Source: Clostridiales bacterium (GTDB lineage Bacteria > Bacillota > Clostridia > Christensenellales > Aristaeellaceae). From it: a DNA stretch of 38,767 nucleotides. Position 1 is the first letter of the stretch, and each line of letters opens with the position of its first letter. The notes beneath the pieces were generated by a model that saw only the letters and a list, made by a program, of their open reading frames with translations, searched no databases and was not told the DNA's origin. Below are positions 1 through 10,813 of this stretch, piece by piece. Location of the stretch: NCBI GenBank assembly GCA_004554085.1, contig SFNY01000015.1, forward strand, positions 1 through 38,767, written 5' to 3'. A program made the translations under genes and the position numbers.

Positions 1-702
1 GGGCAGGCCCTCGGGAAGTCCGGTGAGCTGCGCCACATCGCAGGTGACGTGGCCCGCCAGCGTGGTGGACTCCACCGCCTTCGGGAAGATGGACTTGTCC
101 AGGCCCGCGATCTCGATCAGCTCGTCGCTCCACACGCGGTTCTTCGTGTCAAAGAAGCCCGTGCCGGATGCGTCGGACACGTCGATCATGATCTCGCCGG
201 TCATGCGGTAGCGGATGTAATCCTTCGGGCAGACGAACACCTTCATCCTGGCGAAGTTGTCCGGCTCCTCGTCGCGCAGCCAGAGAATCTTGCCGCCGGT
301 GTAGCCGGTGAGCATGCGGTTGTTGGTGTAGGTGAGCAGCTTCTCCAGACCGCCGGCCTTCTCGGTGATCCAGTCGCACTGCTTCTGGGTGCGCTGGTCG
401 CACCACAGGATGGCCGGACGGATGACCTGATTGTCCGCATCCAGCGCCACCAGGCCGTGCATCTGGCCGGAGTAGCTCAGGCCCAGGATGTCGGAGGGAT
501 CGACATTGGCCTTCTTCAGGATCACCTGCAGGCCCTTGACCACGCCCTGCCACCAATCCTCGGGGTTCTGCTCCGCCCAGCCCGGACGGGGCGTGGACAG
601 CGGGTACTCCTGGGTGGAGGAGGCGATGACCTTGCCGGTTTCGTCGATCATGATGCATTTTGCGCCGGAGGTGCCGACGTCCAGACCGATCAGATACTTC
701 AT
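1..702 (-). CDS. xylB: Xylulokinase, FGGY family (N-terminal part, runs off the window)
   Basis: The frame is open for 234 codons from an ATG at 702 to the window edge, so the C-terminal half lies outside. FGGY kinases phosphorylate sugars; this N-terminus has the phosphate-binding pattern GLDVGTSGAKC near residues 6-16, then WAEQNPEDWW, SGQMHGLVALD and ILWCDQRT, which is the order and wording typical of xylulokinases acting on D-xylulose. The start is fixed by an AAGGAG sequence about ten bases upstream. It follows plsY by 18 bases on the same strand, so it may be co-transcribed with the der-plsY group, an unusual place for a pentose kinase. Family assignment is firm; the exact sugar is less certain because only half the protein is visible. 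Confidence 0.88.
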   Translation of the reverse strand, partial: MKYLIGLDVGTSGAKCIMIDETGKVIASSTQEYPLSTPRPGWAEQNPEDWWQGVVKGLQVILKKANVDPSDILGLSYSGQMHGLVALDADNQVIRPAILWCDQRTQKQCDWITEKAGGLEKLLTYTNNRMLTGYTGGKILWLRDEEPDNFARMKVFVCPKDYIRYRMTGEIMIDVSDASGTGFFDTKNRVWSDELIEIAGLDKSIFPKAVESTTLAGHVTCDVAQLTGLPEGLP

Positions 703-720
703 GGGATGACACTCCTTAAA

Positions 721-1356
721 TCATTTTTTCTTTGAAAGCCGGGAAATCTTCTTGAAGTCCAGCTTATTTTCCTCGTGATGGAGCAACCGCTGGATGTTCT
801 TGCGGTGGCAGAACAGCGACAGCAGCGACGCAAAGATGGAGAAGCCGATGTAGGCCCAGTAGTGGGCGTTGCCCCGCAGCAGCACGGCGATGCAGAAGGT
901 GTAGACCACGGATACGGTGATGGAGCCGAGGGAGACGTAGCCGGTGAGGGCCGCGATGAGCACCACCACGCCGGTCAGGCCGATGCCCAGCCAGGGGTTG
1001 ATGGTCAGGATCATGCCCAGAGAGGCGGCGATGCCCTTGCCGCCCTTGAATTTGAAGAATACCGGGAAATCGTGGCCCAGGATGGCCGCGGTGCCGCCGA
1101 TCAGCAGGCCCACGTCCCCCGCCAGAACCCAGCCCAGCTTCGCCGCGATGAAGGATTTCAGGCAGTCGCCCACCAGCGTCAGCACGCTGGGCAGCCAGCC
1201 CAGGTTGCGCAGCACGTTGGTGGAGCCGGCGTTGCCGCTGCCCACCTTGCGGATGTCCTTGATGCCGTAGAGCTTCGCCACGAGGATGCCCACGGAGATG
1301 TTGCCCAGCAGATAGCCCACCACGGCAATGAGTACATATTTCAGCCAGATAGCCAT
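721..1356 (-). CDS. plsY: Glycerol-3-phosphate acyltransferase PlsY
   Basis: PlsY is the membrane enzyme that moves an acyl group from acyl-phosphate to glycerol 3-phosphate, the first step of phospholipid synthesis in most Gram-positive bacteria. The 211-residue protein has the family's several hydrophobic segments and its conserved loops: GSGNAGSTNVLR near residues 40-51, and GHDFPVFFKFKGGKGIA near residues 93-109, including the glycine-rich phosphate-binding GGKGIA. Length is normal for the family. It starts 43 bases after der, and der followed by plsY is a conserved arrangement in Clostridia. The C-terminus is lysine-rich (SRLSKKK). The usual next gene, gpsA, is not here; xylB takes its place. 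Confidence 0.95.
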   Translation of the reverse strand: MAIWLKYVLIAVVGYLLGNISVGILVAKLYGIKDIRKVGSGNAGSTNVLRNLGWLPSVLTLVGDCLKSFIAAKLGWVLAGDVGLLIGGTAAILGHDFPVFFKFKGGKGIAASLGMILTINPWLGIGLTGVVVLIAALTGYVSLGSITVSVVYTFCIAVLLRGNAHYWAYIGFSIFASLLSLFCHRKNIQRLLHHEENKLDFKKISRLSKKK

Positions 1357-1399
1357 TGCTCTTCCCTCTTTCGAATCTTGTCACGGATGCAGGACGGCG

Positions 1400-2731
1400 T
1401 CACTGCTCGTCCTTCTTCTTTTCCCGCAGAATGAACCTGAGCGGCGTGCCCTCGAAGCCGAAGGACTTGCGGAACTGCTTCTCCAGATAGCGCTCGTAGG
1501 AGAAGTGCATCAGCGTCTCATCGTTGACGAACATCACGAAGGTCGGCGGCTGCACGCCTTGCTGGGTGGCATAGTAGATCTTCAGCCTGCGGCCCGAGGT
1601 GGACGGGGGCTGGAGCGCCGCCTGTGCGTCGGCCAGGATGTCGTTGAGCAGGCCGGTGGTGATGCGGCGGCGTGACTCGGCGTAGGCGGCCTTGACCGCC
1701 TCCAGCACCTTGTTCACCCGCTGACCGGTGAGGGCAGAGATGTACAGTACCGGCGCATAGGCCATGAACTTCAGGTTCTCCCGCACCTTCGCGGTGAACT
1801 CGTTCATGGTCTTGGTGTCCTTCTCGATGGCGTCCCACTTGTTGATGACGATGATCGCCGCCTTGCCCTGCTCGTCGATGTAGCCCGCGATCTTCGCATC
1901 CTGCTCGGTCACGCCCTGGGTCGCGTCGATCACCAGCAGCGCCACGTCGCAGCGGTCGATGGCCGCCAGCGCGCGCACGATGGAGAAGCGCTCCAGCGTC
2001 TGATAGCCGATGGCACGCTTGCGGCGGATGCCCGCCGTGTCGATGATGACGAAGTCGTCGCCCGCCTCGTCGGTGAAGCGGGTGTCGATGGCATCGCGGG
2101 TGGTGCCCGCAATGTCCGAGACCATCACGCGCTCCTGACCGAGGATGCGGTTCGTCAGCGAGGACTTGCCCACGTTGGGCTTGCCGCAGATCGCCAGCTG
2201 GATCGCCGTGCTCTCCTCTTCCTCCTCGTCCGGGTCCGGGAAGAACTTGCACAGTTCCTCCAGCAAATCGCCCAGATTCAAGAGGTTTACGCTGGAGATG
2301 CCGATGGGATCGCCCAGGCCGAGGTTGTAGAACTCGTATACGTCGTTCAGCGCCTTCACGTTGTCGATCTTGTTCACCACCAGCAGGATGGGCTTGCGGG
2401 CCTTGCGCAGCATGTCCGCCACGCTCTGATCGTCCGCCGTCATGCCCGTCTTGCCGTCCACGAAGAACAGAATCACGTCGCAGGTCTCGATGGCGATCTC
2501 CGCCTGACGGCGCATCTGCTGCAGCAGCGGATCCTCGCTGGTCGGGTCGATTCCGCCCGTGTCGATCAGCGTAAACTTGTAGTTCTGCCATTCGCAGTCC
2601 AGATAGACGCGGTCACGGGTCACGCCCGGCGTGTTCTCCACAATGGATACCCGGCGGCCCGCCATCGTATTAAAAAAGGTAGATTTGCCCACGTTCGGCC
2701 TGCCGACGATGGCGACGAGAGGTTTTGCCAT
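1400..2731 (-). CDS. der: Ribosome biogenesis GTPase Der (EngA)
   Basis: Der is an essential double GTPase that acts in maturation of the 50S ribosomal subunit. The 443-residue protein has two successive G domains: the first with GRPNVGKSTF near residues 11-20 and DTGG, the second with GKPNVGKSSL near 184-193, DTAG and NKWD, followed by the C-terminal KH-like domain that ends in a basic EKKKDEQ tail. The acidic linker DPDEEEEE separates the two G domains. Start and length match the family. AGGAGG lies eight bases before the ATG. Upstream is the hairpin element at 2759-3011, which separates der from DUF512; that pair is usually adjacent in Clostridia. Confidence 0.97.
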   Translation of the reverse strand: MAKPLVAIVGRPNVGKSTFFNTMAGRRVSIVENTPGVTRDRVYLDCEWQNYKFTLIDTGGIDPTSEDPLLQQMRRQAEIAIETCDVILFFVDGKTGMTADDQSVADMLRKARKPILLVVNKIDNVKALNDVYEFYNLGLGDPIGISSVNLLNLGDLLEELCKFFPDPDEEEEESTAIQLAICGKPNVGKSSLTNRILGQERVMVSDIAGTTRDAIDTRFTDEAGDDFVIIDTAGIRRKRAIGYQTLERFSIVRALAAIDRCDVALLVIDATQGVTEQDAKIAGYIDEQGKAAIIVINKWDAIEKDTKTMNEFTAKVRENLKFMAYAPVLYISALTGQRVNKVLEAVKAAYAESRRRITTGLLNDILADAQAALQPPSTSGRRLKIYYATQQGVQPPTFVMFVNDETLMHFSYERYLEKQFRKSFGFEGTPLRFILREKKKDEQ

Positions 2732-2758
2732 GCTCGTTCCTCCTGTTCGTTGAGGGGG

Positions 2759-3011
2759 GAGGGGTTGCGGTCAGGGGCGCCGCCCCTGAAACCCCGCTTA
2801 AGGGCGTGACGCCCTTAAGAATCCCCGGTATGGCGCGCAATGCGCGCCTGAAAAATTTTCTGATATTTTTTATTCAGTGTTCGCCCGAATGGCGGTCGTT
2901 ATCAGTATTATTATTTTTCCTGCGGCGCATTGCGCCGCAATGCGAGGTTTCCAAAGGGCATCATGCCCTTTGGCGGGGTTTCAGGGGCAGAGCCCCTGAG
3001 CGTAACCCCTC
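2759..3011. repeat. Composite inverted repeat of six hairpins
   Basis: Two arms, 2759-2849 and 2921-3011, are inverted copies of each other around a 71-base AT-rich centre. Each arm holds three hairpins: A 2771-2789, B 2797-2819, C 2832-2848, mirrored by D 2921-2939, E 2951-2973, F 2981-2999. The spacers match in length, and AACCCCG between A and B mirrors CGGGGTT between E and F exactly. B and E differ at three stem base pairs, C and D at two, and each change is compensated on the other side, so pairing has been kept while sequence drifted. The outer edge GAGGGGTT is shared by both ends. It may be a REP-like or MITE-like element, or act as a two-way transcription barrier between der and DUF512. 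No target duplication was seen. Confidence 0.85.
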
Positions 3012-4303
3012 AGCGCACATAGAAGGTCATTCCCGCTGCGGCCCACCGGGATGATGGGTCGGCCGAGGATGCGCTGTGCCTCGTCGAGGGTCATGTCGTC
3101 GAGGAAGCGGTCGCCCTCGCTGCGCAGCATGCACTCGGTGATGAACACGACCTCGCCGGACTCATCTTTCAGGCGGTCGGTGAGATCGCCGCCGGTGATC
3201 AGCCCGGACACGGTCACGCTCTCGCCGAAGAAGCGGTTCTTCACGGGGATCACCCGCATTTCGATCCCTGTGAGGGGATGCCGGGCGAACAGATCCTGCA
3301 AAAACGCCGCCGCGGACACGCCGCAGGCGCAGATGAAGGTCCTTTTCGGGCCGTCCGCACGCCGATCAGCTTCCGGCAGCTCCTCCCAGGCCGCGTGGAA
3401 CTCGGCGTCCAGCAGCCGCAACAGGCCCACGCCGTCGTCGATCTGGCCGTAATCCTCGTATTCCTCGTCCTCCGGCAGCGCCATGCCCGCCTGAAGGTAG
3501 AACTCGTCCGAGGGGAACACGAAGCGCGTGCCACGCTCGTTGAGCAGCTTCTCCCGCCAGCGGTTCGCGATTTCGATCACCGCCCGGGCCTCGTCGCGGG
3601 TGTAGGTGCGCAGCGGAGAGAGCCCCTCGCGGTGCCCGGTCAGGCCCACCGGAACCAGCGCCAACGACAGCGTGCCGGGGATGTTCGCCAACGTCTCGAT
3701 GGTCTCCTCCAGCGCGGGGCCGTCGTTGATGCCGGGGCAGAGCACCGCCTGGGTGTGAAACTCCACGCCGCCGTCGGAGAGATGCTTCAGCTGATCCAGC
3801 AGCCGCCGTCCCCGCTCCTGGCCCAGGATGTGGCTGCGAAGCTCCGGGTCGACGGCGTGCACAGAGATGTACAGCGGCGACGCGTGGCGCGCGATCATCC
3901 GATCCAGCTCACGGTCGGAAACGTTGGTCAGGGTCACGTAGTTGCCCATCATCAGGCTCATGCGCCAGTCGTCGTCCTTGACGCGCATGCTGGGCCGCAC
4001 GTGCCCGGGCAGCTGATCCACAAAGCAGAACAGGCATTTGTTGCAGCACAGCCGCATGCCGCTCATCATCGGCCGCTCGAACTCCAGGCCCAGGGGATCG
4101 TACTCGCCCTTGCGGATGCTGAGGTTCTTGATCTGTCCCTCCCGGCGGACAACCAGCTCCACGCGCCGTTCAGCGGTCAGCGCCTGGTAATCCAGAAAGT
4201 CGATCACCGGCTCGCCGCCGATGGAGAGCAGCTCGTCGCCGGGCCGCAAACCTGCGCGCGCAGCGGGGCTGCGGGAATCGACGGCGGAAATTTTCTGTGC
4301 CAT
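2981..4303 (-). CDS. DUF512 protein: PDZ plus radical-SAM-like iron-sulfur protein
   Basis: This 440-residue protein belongs to a conserved Clostridial family of unknown function normally encoded next to der. Residues about 5-60 form a PDZ-like domain (AARAGLRPGDELLSIGG). A cysteine cluster follows (C86-x3-C90-x2-C93, in CCNKCLFCFVDQLP), which resembles a radical SAM iron-sulfur site, then the DUF512 region with TQAVLCPGINDG. The ATG has GGAGG four bases upstream. The last nine codons (RGYAQGLCP) and the stop lie inside the inverted repeat at 2759-3011, so the native C-terminus has probably been replaced. No biochemical function is established for the family that I can state. Confidence 0.9.
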   Translation of the reverse strand: MAQKISAVDSRSPAARAGLRPGDELLSIGGEPVIDFLDYQALTAERRVELVVRREGQIKNLSIRKGEYDPLGLEFERPMMSGMRLCCNKCLFCFVDQLPGHVRPSMRVKDDDWRMSLMMGNYVTLTNVSDRELDRMIARHASPLYISVHAVDPELRSHILGQERGRRLLDQLKHLSDGGVEFHTQAVLCPGINDGPALEETIETLANIPGTLSLALVPVGLTGHREGLSPLRTYTRDEARAVIEIANRWREKLLNERGTRFVFPSDEFYLQAGMALPEDEEYEDYGQIDDGVGLLRLLDAEFHAAWEELPEADRRADGPKRTFICACGVSAAAFLQDLFARHPLTGIEMRVIPVKNRFFGESVTVSGLITGGDLTDRLKDESGEVVFITECMLRSEGDRFLDDMTLDEAQRILGRPIIPVGRSGNDLLCALRGYAQGLCP

Positions 4304-4348
4304 GCAACCTCCGAAAACATGTGAAATCGATCAATCCATACCCATTCT

Positions 4349-4377
4349 ATTATCGCGCAAAAAATGTAAACCGTCAA
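4349..4377 (-). promoter_or_regulatory. Sigma-A type promoter for DUF512 and downstream genes
   Basis: Read on the minus strand, TTGACG (4377-4372) and GATAAT (4354-4349) are separated by 17 bases, close to the sigma-70/sigma-A consensus. The -10 box is 45 bases before the DUF512 start codon. It is divergent from the ppdK promoter. The call rests on sequence pattern only. Confidence 0.7.
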
Positions 4378-4462
4378 CAACAAAACCGCAAACTTCCACC
4401 GGGAATTTTCAGAATATTATATTTAAATCAAGCGGTTTTGGTACAAGTTAACAAAAAAGTGC

Positions 4463-4492
4463 TTGCCTTCGGGAGCAAAATCTTACTATAAT
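4463..4492 (+). promoter_or_regulatory. Sigma-A type promoter for ppdK
   Basis: TTGCCT (4463-4468) and a perfect TATAAT (4487-4492) are 18 bases apart, 55 bases before the ppdK ATG. An AGGAGG ribosome binding site at 4536-4541 completes the leader. The spacer region holds TTGC and GCAA as a loose inverted pair around CTTCGGGA, which could be a regulator site, but this is weak. Confidence 0.7.
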
Positions 4493-4547
4493 AAAGTGCT
4501 ATTCGAGATTTGGCCAGAGAATTTGAATTTTTGGTAGGAGGATCAAC

Positions 4548-7184
<2,637 letters not shown>

Positions 7185-7252
7185 TAACCGACTGCCGCGC
7201 AACCGTCGCTCCGCCTTTGAGGCAGGAACGCTTGTCCGGCATCGACGAGAAG

Positions 7253-7290
7253 AAAAAGACCTCAGAGCCCTTCGGCTCTGAGGTCTTTTT
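7253..7290. terminator. Strong bidirectional terminator between ppdK and the SDR gene
   Basis: A perfect 17-bp stem (AAAAAGACCTCAGAGCC and its complement) closes on a CTTC loop. The stem is flanked by A5 on one side and T5 on the other, so it can work for ppdK on the plus strand and for the eight-gene operon that ends at 7376 on the minus strand. Confidence 0.93.
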
Positions 7291-7375
7291 CAATGCAGGG
7301 GAGCTGCCAAAGCTCATCGGAAGCTCTCTGCCGGGGCGCACAGGGCATTCCTGTGATGCCGGTTCGCACGCTGCA

Positions 7376-8170
7376 TCAGGTGAAATCCAGACCGCCGTTT
7401 ACGTTGATCAGCTGGCCCGTGACATAGGAACCGCTCTCCGACGCCAGCCAGAGCACCGCGCCCGCGGAATCGCGGCCCGTTCCCAGCCTGTGCAGCGGAA
7501 TCCCGGGCAGCTCCGCCTGCGTGAGCGATTCAAAGGACACGCCCTCCTCCGCGGCCTGCTTGCGCAGATATGCCCAGTGCATTTCGGTTGCCGCCAGCGC
7601 GGGACAGATCGCATTGACGGTGACGCCATAGGGCGCCATCTCCAGGGCGAACGCCTGCGTCAGCGTATGAATCGCACCCTTGGAGGAGCCGTATACGGCG
7701 GACGCCGCATGCCCCACCTTGCCATAGAAGGAGCCCGTATTGACGATGGTTCCGAAGCCCTGCTCACGCATCTGGATGCCGGCATACTTGCAGCCGAAGA
7801 ACGTTCCCTTCACGTTGACCGCATACACCTTGTCGATCACCGACTCGGGCGCATCGATCACGGTATATTCGCCGCCGTTGATGCCCGCGTTGTTGCACAT
7901 GATGTCGAGGCGGCCAAGCTTTTCCACCGTCGTCTCCACAAGCCTGCGAACCTGCTCCTCGCAGCTGACGTCGACGACCGTTCCCCAGCCGAGATTGTCG
8001 GGGCAAGCCGCCTTGATCTCCTCAAACGCCTTCTCCACATCGGGCAGGATGTCTGCGATGACGACGTGGATACCTGCTTCCGCAAGCGCCTTCGCGCATT
8101 CAAAGCCCAGACCTCTCGCCGCACCCGTAACGATGGCGACCTTGCCGGCCACATCTCTGAATTTTTCCAT
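7376..8170 (-). CDS. SDR-family oxidoreductase, probably NAD-dependent
   Basis: A 264-residue classical short-chain dehydrogenase. The nucleotide-binding TGAARGLG is at residues 15-22, NNAG at 93-96, and the catalytic triad is S147, Y160 and K164 (YGSSK). Asp40 at the end of the second strand suggests NAD(H) rather than NADP(H). It is the last gene of the operon with kdgK and kdgA, 13 bases behind kdgK, so oxidation or reduction of a hydroxyl on an aldonate or 2-keto-3-deoxy acid, as in KduD or gluconate 5-dehydrogenase, is a reasonable guess. The precise substrate cannot be told from sequence. Confidence 0.9.
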   Translation of the reverse strand: MEKFRDVAGKVAIVTGAARGLGFECAKALAEAGIHVVIADILPDVEKAFEEIKAACPDNLGWGTVVDVSCEEQVRRLVETTVEKLGRLDIMCNNAGINGGEYTVIDAPESVIDKVYAVNVKGTFFGCKYAGIQMREQGFGTIVNTGSFYGKVGHAASAVYGSSKGAIHTLTQAFALEMAPYGVTVNAICPALAATEMHWAYLRKQAAEEGVSFESLTQAELPGIPLHRLGTGRDSAGAVLWLASESGSYVTGQLINVNGGLDFT

Positions 8171-8183
8171 ACGCGACCTCCCG

Positions 8184-9209
8184 TTATCTCTGGACGCGCC
8201 CGGAGCCGTCGCCGCCCATCAGCTTGGTGACATCGGAGACGCTGACGCGGTTCACGTCGCCGATGATGCTGTGCTTGAGACAGCTGGCGGCAACTGCGAA
8301 CTCCAGCGCATCGCTGTGCTTCTCATAGTTGTTCAGGCCGTAGATCAGGCCGCCGGCAAAGCTGTCGCCGCCGCCGACGCGGTCGATGATGTCGCGGATC
8401 TCGTAGGATCTGGACAGATAGAAGCTTTCGCGGTCGTTCAGGCAGGCCGCCCAGGTGTTCCAGTCCGCGCTGTGGCTTCCGCGCAGCGTGATGGCGATCA
8501 TCTTCATTTCCGGATAGGTCGCAAGAACCTTGTCGCTCAGCGCGCGATACTTCTCGGTATCCAGCTCGCCGGAGCTGACGTCCACATCCACGCTGATGCC
8601 GAGGGACTTCTGAACGTCCTCCTCGTTGGCGATGGCGACATCCACGTACTTCGCCAGCTCGCGCATGACCTCCTCGGCCTTCTTGCCGTACTTCCACAGG
8701 TTCTTGCGGTAGTTCAGATCGCAGGATACGGTGATTCCGTGCGCCTTCGCATAGCGGACGGACTGCAGGCTCAGCTCCATGGCCGTCTCCGAGATCGCCG
8801 GGGTGATGCCCGTGATGTGGAACCAGTCGACGCCCTCAAAGACCTTGTCCCAGTTCACGCTGTCGGGCGCCGCAACCGCAATGGCGGAGTATGCCCGGTC
8901 GTATACGACCTTGCTGGGCAGCTGGTTCGCACCGGCCTCCAGGAAGTAGATGCCCATGCGTCCGGGACCGCGCTGAATCTTCTTCGTGTTCACGCCGAAC
9001 TTGCGCAGCTCCTTTACGCACTCGTCGCCCAGCGCATTCTCGGGAAGAACGGTGAAATAGTCCACATCCTGATCGTAGTTCGCCAGCGACACAGCCACAT
9101 TCGCCTCGCCGCCGCCGAAGGTTGCCTCCAGCATGTTGCTCTGGAAAAAGCGCTCGTGGCCGGGCGTGCGCAGGCGCAGCATGATTTCTCCAAACGTCAG
9201 ATAGCGCAT
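8184..9209 (-). CDS. kdgK: PfkB-family sugar kinase, likely 2-dehydro-3-deoxygluconokinase
   Basis: KDG kinase phosphorylates 2-keto-3-deoxygluconate to KDPG with ATP in the cytoplasm. The 341-residue protein has the PfkB/ribokinase fold marks: an N-terminal sugar-binding GGGEANVAV near residues 32-40 and the C-terminal signature VGGGDSFAGG with the catalytic base Asp282. The opening FGEIMLRLRTPG is typical of KdgK. It sits directly next to the gene for KDPG aldolase, the enzyme that uses its product, which supports the assignment. The segment around residues 205-222 (DVDVSSGELDTEK) looks like an extra loop. A kinase for a close relative of KDG is possible. Confidence 0.87.
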   Translation of the reverse strand: MRYLTFGEIMLRLRTPGHERFFQSNMLEATFGGGEANVAVSLANYDQDVDYFTVLPENALGDECVKELRKFGVNTKKIQRGPGRMGIYFLEAGANQLPSKVVYDRAYSAIAVAAPDSVNWDKVFEGVDWFHITGITPAISETAMELSLQSVRYAKAHGITVSCDLNYRKNLWKYGKKAEEVMRELAKYVDVAIANEEDVQKSLGISVDVDVSSGELDTEKYRALSDKVLATYPEMKMIAITLRGSHSADWNTWAACLNDRESFYLSRSYEIRDIIDRVGGGDSFAGGLIYGLNNYEKHSDALEFAVAASCLKHSIIGDVNRVSVSDVTKLMGGDGSGRVQR

Positions 9210-9243
9210 GATTGTTTCCTTCTTTCCCTTTTTTGATTCTGAA

Positions 9244-10200
9244 TTATTTTTGCAGCAGGTGAATCGCGAAGCCGCCGAACTCGCCGGTCAGGTAGACGGC
9301 CGTCATCCTGTCGCCCTTGTACTTCGCGGTCGCGGGATCCACCTTGAAATTCTTCTTTTCCAGCTCGGCAATCGCCATCGGGACGGAGTTGGTGCGAATG
9401 GCAATGTGGCCCTTCTCCCCCAGATAGTTGCTCTTCATGACCTCGATCCTCTCCGATGCGAAGTTGGAGGAGTTGCCCATCTTCACCGGGAAACCGAAGG
9501 CACTGTTCAGCAGATCGCAGACGCTTTTGGAGGCCTCCGCATCGGGCGTATTGATTCCCACGTGGGCAAGCTCGAAGCCGATCATGCTCCTGCGCGCAGC
9601 TGCGCAGAGCGCGGTGATCTTCTCAAAGTTGTGCGCGCTGATGTCCGCCTTCGTGCAGACCCAGCTGCCGCCGATGGCATGGATGAAGGGCGCCGAGATG
9701 TACTCTCCGCAGTTCGCCTCGTTGACGCCGCCGGTGGGAATGAAGCGGATCCCGCCGAACGGGCCGGACAGCGCCTTCATGGCCGAAAGTCCGCCGTACA
9801 CGCTCGCGGGGAAGAACTTGACCACCTTCAGCCCCAGCTTCATCGCGGCCATGATTTCGGTCGGCGTCACGCAGCCGGGAACCACCGCGATCTCGTTTTC
9901 CACGCACCATCTCACGACCTCCTCATCGAAGCCCGGAGAAACAATGAACTTTGCGCCGGCCGCAACCGCGCGCTTGCACTGTTCAAGCGTAATGACCGTG
10001 CCCGCGCCCACCAGCATCTCCGGGCACTGCTCCGCAACCAGCCGGATGGAGTCCGCCGCAGCAGCCGTGCGGAAGGTGATCTCCATGACGTCGACGCCGC
10101 CCGCAAGCATCGCCTGCGCCGTAGGTACGGCATCCGCCGCGTTTTCCAAAACCACAACCGGAACCAGGCCGGAAGCAGCCAATCTCTCCTGCGTATTCAT
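9244..10200 (-). CDS. kdgA: KDPG/KHG aldolase fused to a C-terminal VOC domain
   Basis: The 318-residue protein has two parts. Residues 1-205 are a class I KDPG aldolase: E40 in EITFRT, and the Schiff-base lysine K128 in VVKFFPAS, with PTGGV at 155-159. It would split 2-keto-3-deoxy-6-phosphogluconate to pyruvate and glyceraldehyde 3-phosphate. Residues about 208-318 form a glyoxalase/VOC-like domain (LAHVGIN, GHIAIRTN, GGFAIHLL), with H213, H265 and H314 as possible metal ligands. Ordinary aldolases end near 210 residues. I chose the ATG at 10200 because GGAGG lies eight bases upstream; a longer frame to 10242 overlaps the upstream gene and has no ribosome site. It lies between the kinase and cyclase genes. 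Confidence 0.92.
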   Translation of the reverse strand: MNTQERLAASGLVPVVVLENAADAVPTAQAMLAGGVDVMEITFRTAAAADSIRLVAEQCPEMLVGAGTVITLEQCKRAVAAGAKFIVSPGFDEEVVRWCVENEIAVVPGCVTPTEIMAAMKLGLKVVKFFPASVYGGLSAMKALSGPFGGIRFIPTGGVNEANCGEYISAPFIHAIGGSWVCTKADISAHNFEKITALCAAARRSMIGFELAHVGINTPDAEASKSVCDLLNSAFGFPVKMGNSSNFASERIEVMKSNYLGEKGHIAIRTNSVPMAIAELEKKNFKVDPATAKYKGDRMTAVYLTGEFGGFAIHLLQK

Positions 10201-10231
10201 CTGTCTTACCTCCTGCATCAGAAATTCAAAT

Positions 10232-10813
10232 TCAATCCTCAATCAGAACCGCTCTCGCGGGCGCGCCGTCGCTGCCGCCGAAATTCACGGGGAACGCAAT
10301 CAGCCGGTATTCTCCGTCCGGGACATGCTCCAGCGTGACGTTTTCCACAATGCCCACATCCGCCAGCAGCAGCGCGCGATGGATCGCCTTCTCGTTGTCC
10401 AGCGGAGCCGGGCTCCAGCCGTCCGTGACCAGGCAGCGCACGCCGCAGTCGATGATGTACCGGGCCGCCTCCTCCGTCAGATAGGTGAATCCGCCGCCGT
10501 GCATCGCCAGCCGCTCGGCGCCCTCGATCTTCCCCTTGAGATCCGCCGCCGTGAGCAGGCAGTGCTCCGGGAACGTCACCACGCGGCAGGGGCCGTAGTA
10601 GATGTTCAGATCCATCTCGCCGATGCCCGTGCCACCGGTCACAAAGTGGCGCTTGGCGTCCACGTGCGTGCCGGCGTGCGTGTTCGTCGTGATCCATGAG
10701 AAATTGCTCTCGTCGCCGCGCTCGGTAAAGCAGACCTGCTTGAACACCGTTTCCGGCGCAGTAGGATACTTCGGCGCGCTCTCGATCGGCCTGGAAATAT
10801 CAATGATGCGCAT
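10232..10813 (-). CDS. Cyclase-family metal-dependent hydrolase (first copy)
   Basis: A 193-residue member of the family that includes kynurenine formamidase and bacterial 'cyclase' proteins. The metal-binding signature H46-A-G-T-H50-V-D52-A-K-R-H56 is intact; such proteins usually bind zinc or manganese and hydrolyse amide or ester bonds. Its start codon overlaps the stop of the upstream permease gene by one base, so it is translated together with the transporter. In this setting hydrolysis of an imported lactone, ester or amide of a sugar acid is a plausible role, but this is inference. A second, longer family member at 35727 carries the same motif at the same residue numbers. Confidence 0.85.
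   Translation of the reverse strand: MRIIDISRPIESAPKYPTAPETVFKQVCFTERGDESNFSWITTNTHAGTHVDAKRHFVTGGTGIGEMDLNIYYGPCRVVTFPEHCLLTAADLKGKIEGAERLAMHGGGFTYLTEEAARYIIDCGVRCLVTDGWSPAPLDNEKAIHRALLLADVGIVENVTLEHVPDGEYRLIAFPVNFGGSDGAPARAVLIED

Noticed and set aside
2850..2920. The AT-rich centre of the inverted repeat as a possible small gene or transposase remnant.
   Set aside because: Only 71 bases with no open frame of note on either strand.
4221..4491. Short plus-strand frames between DUF512 and ppdK.
   Set aside because: They overlap the start of DUF512 or the two promoters, lack ribosome sites and have no family resemblance.
7740..9236. A 498-codon plus-strand frame over the SDR and kdgK genes.
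   Set aside because: It crosses two real genes on the other strand and has no ribosome site or family resemblance.
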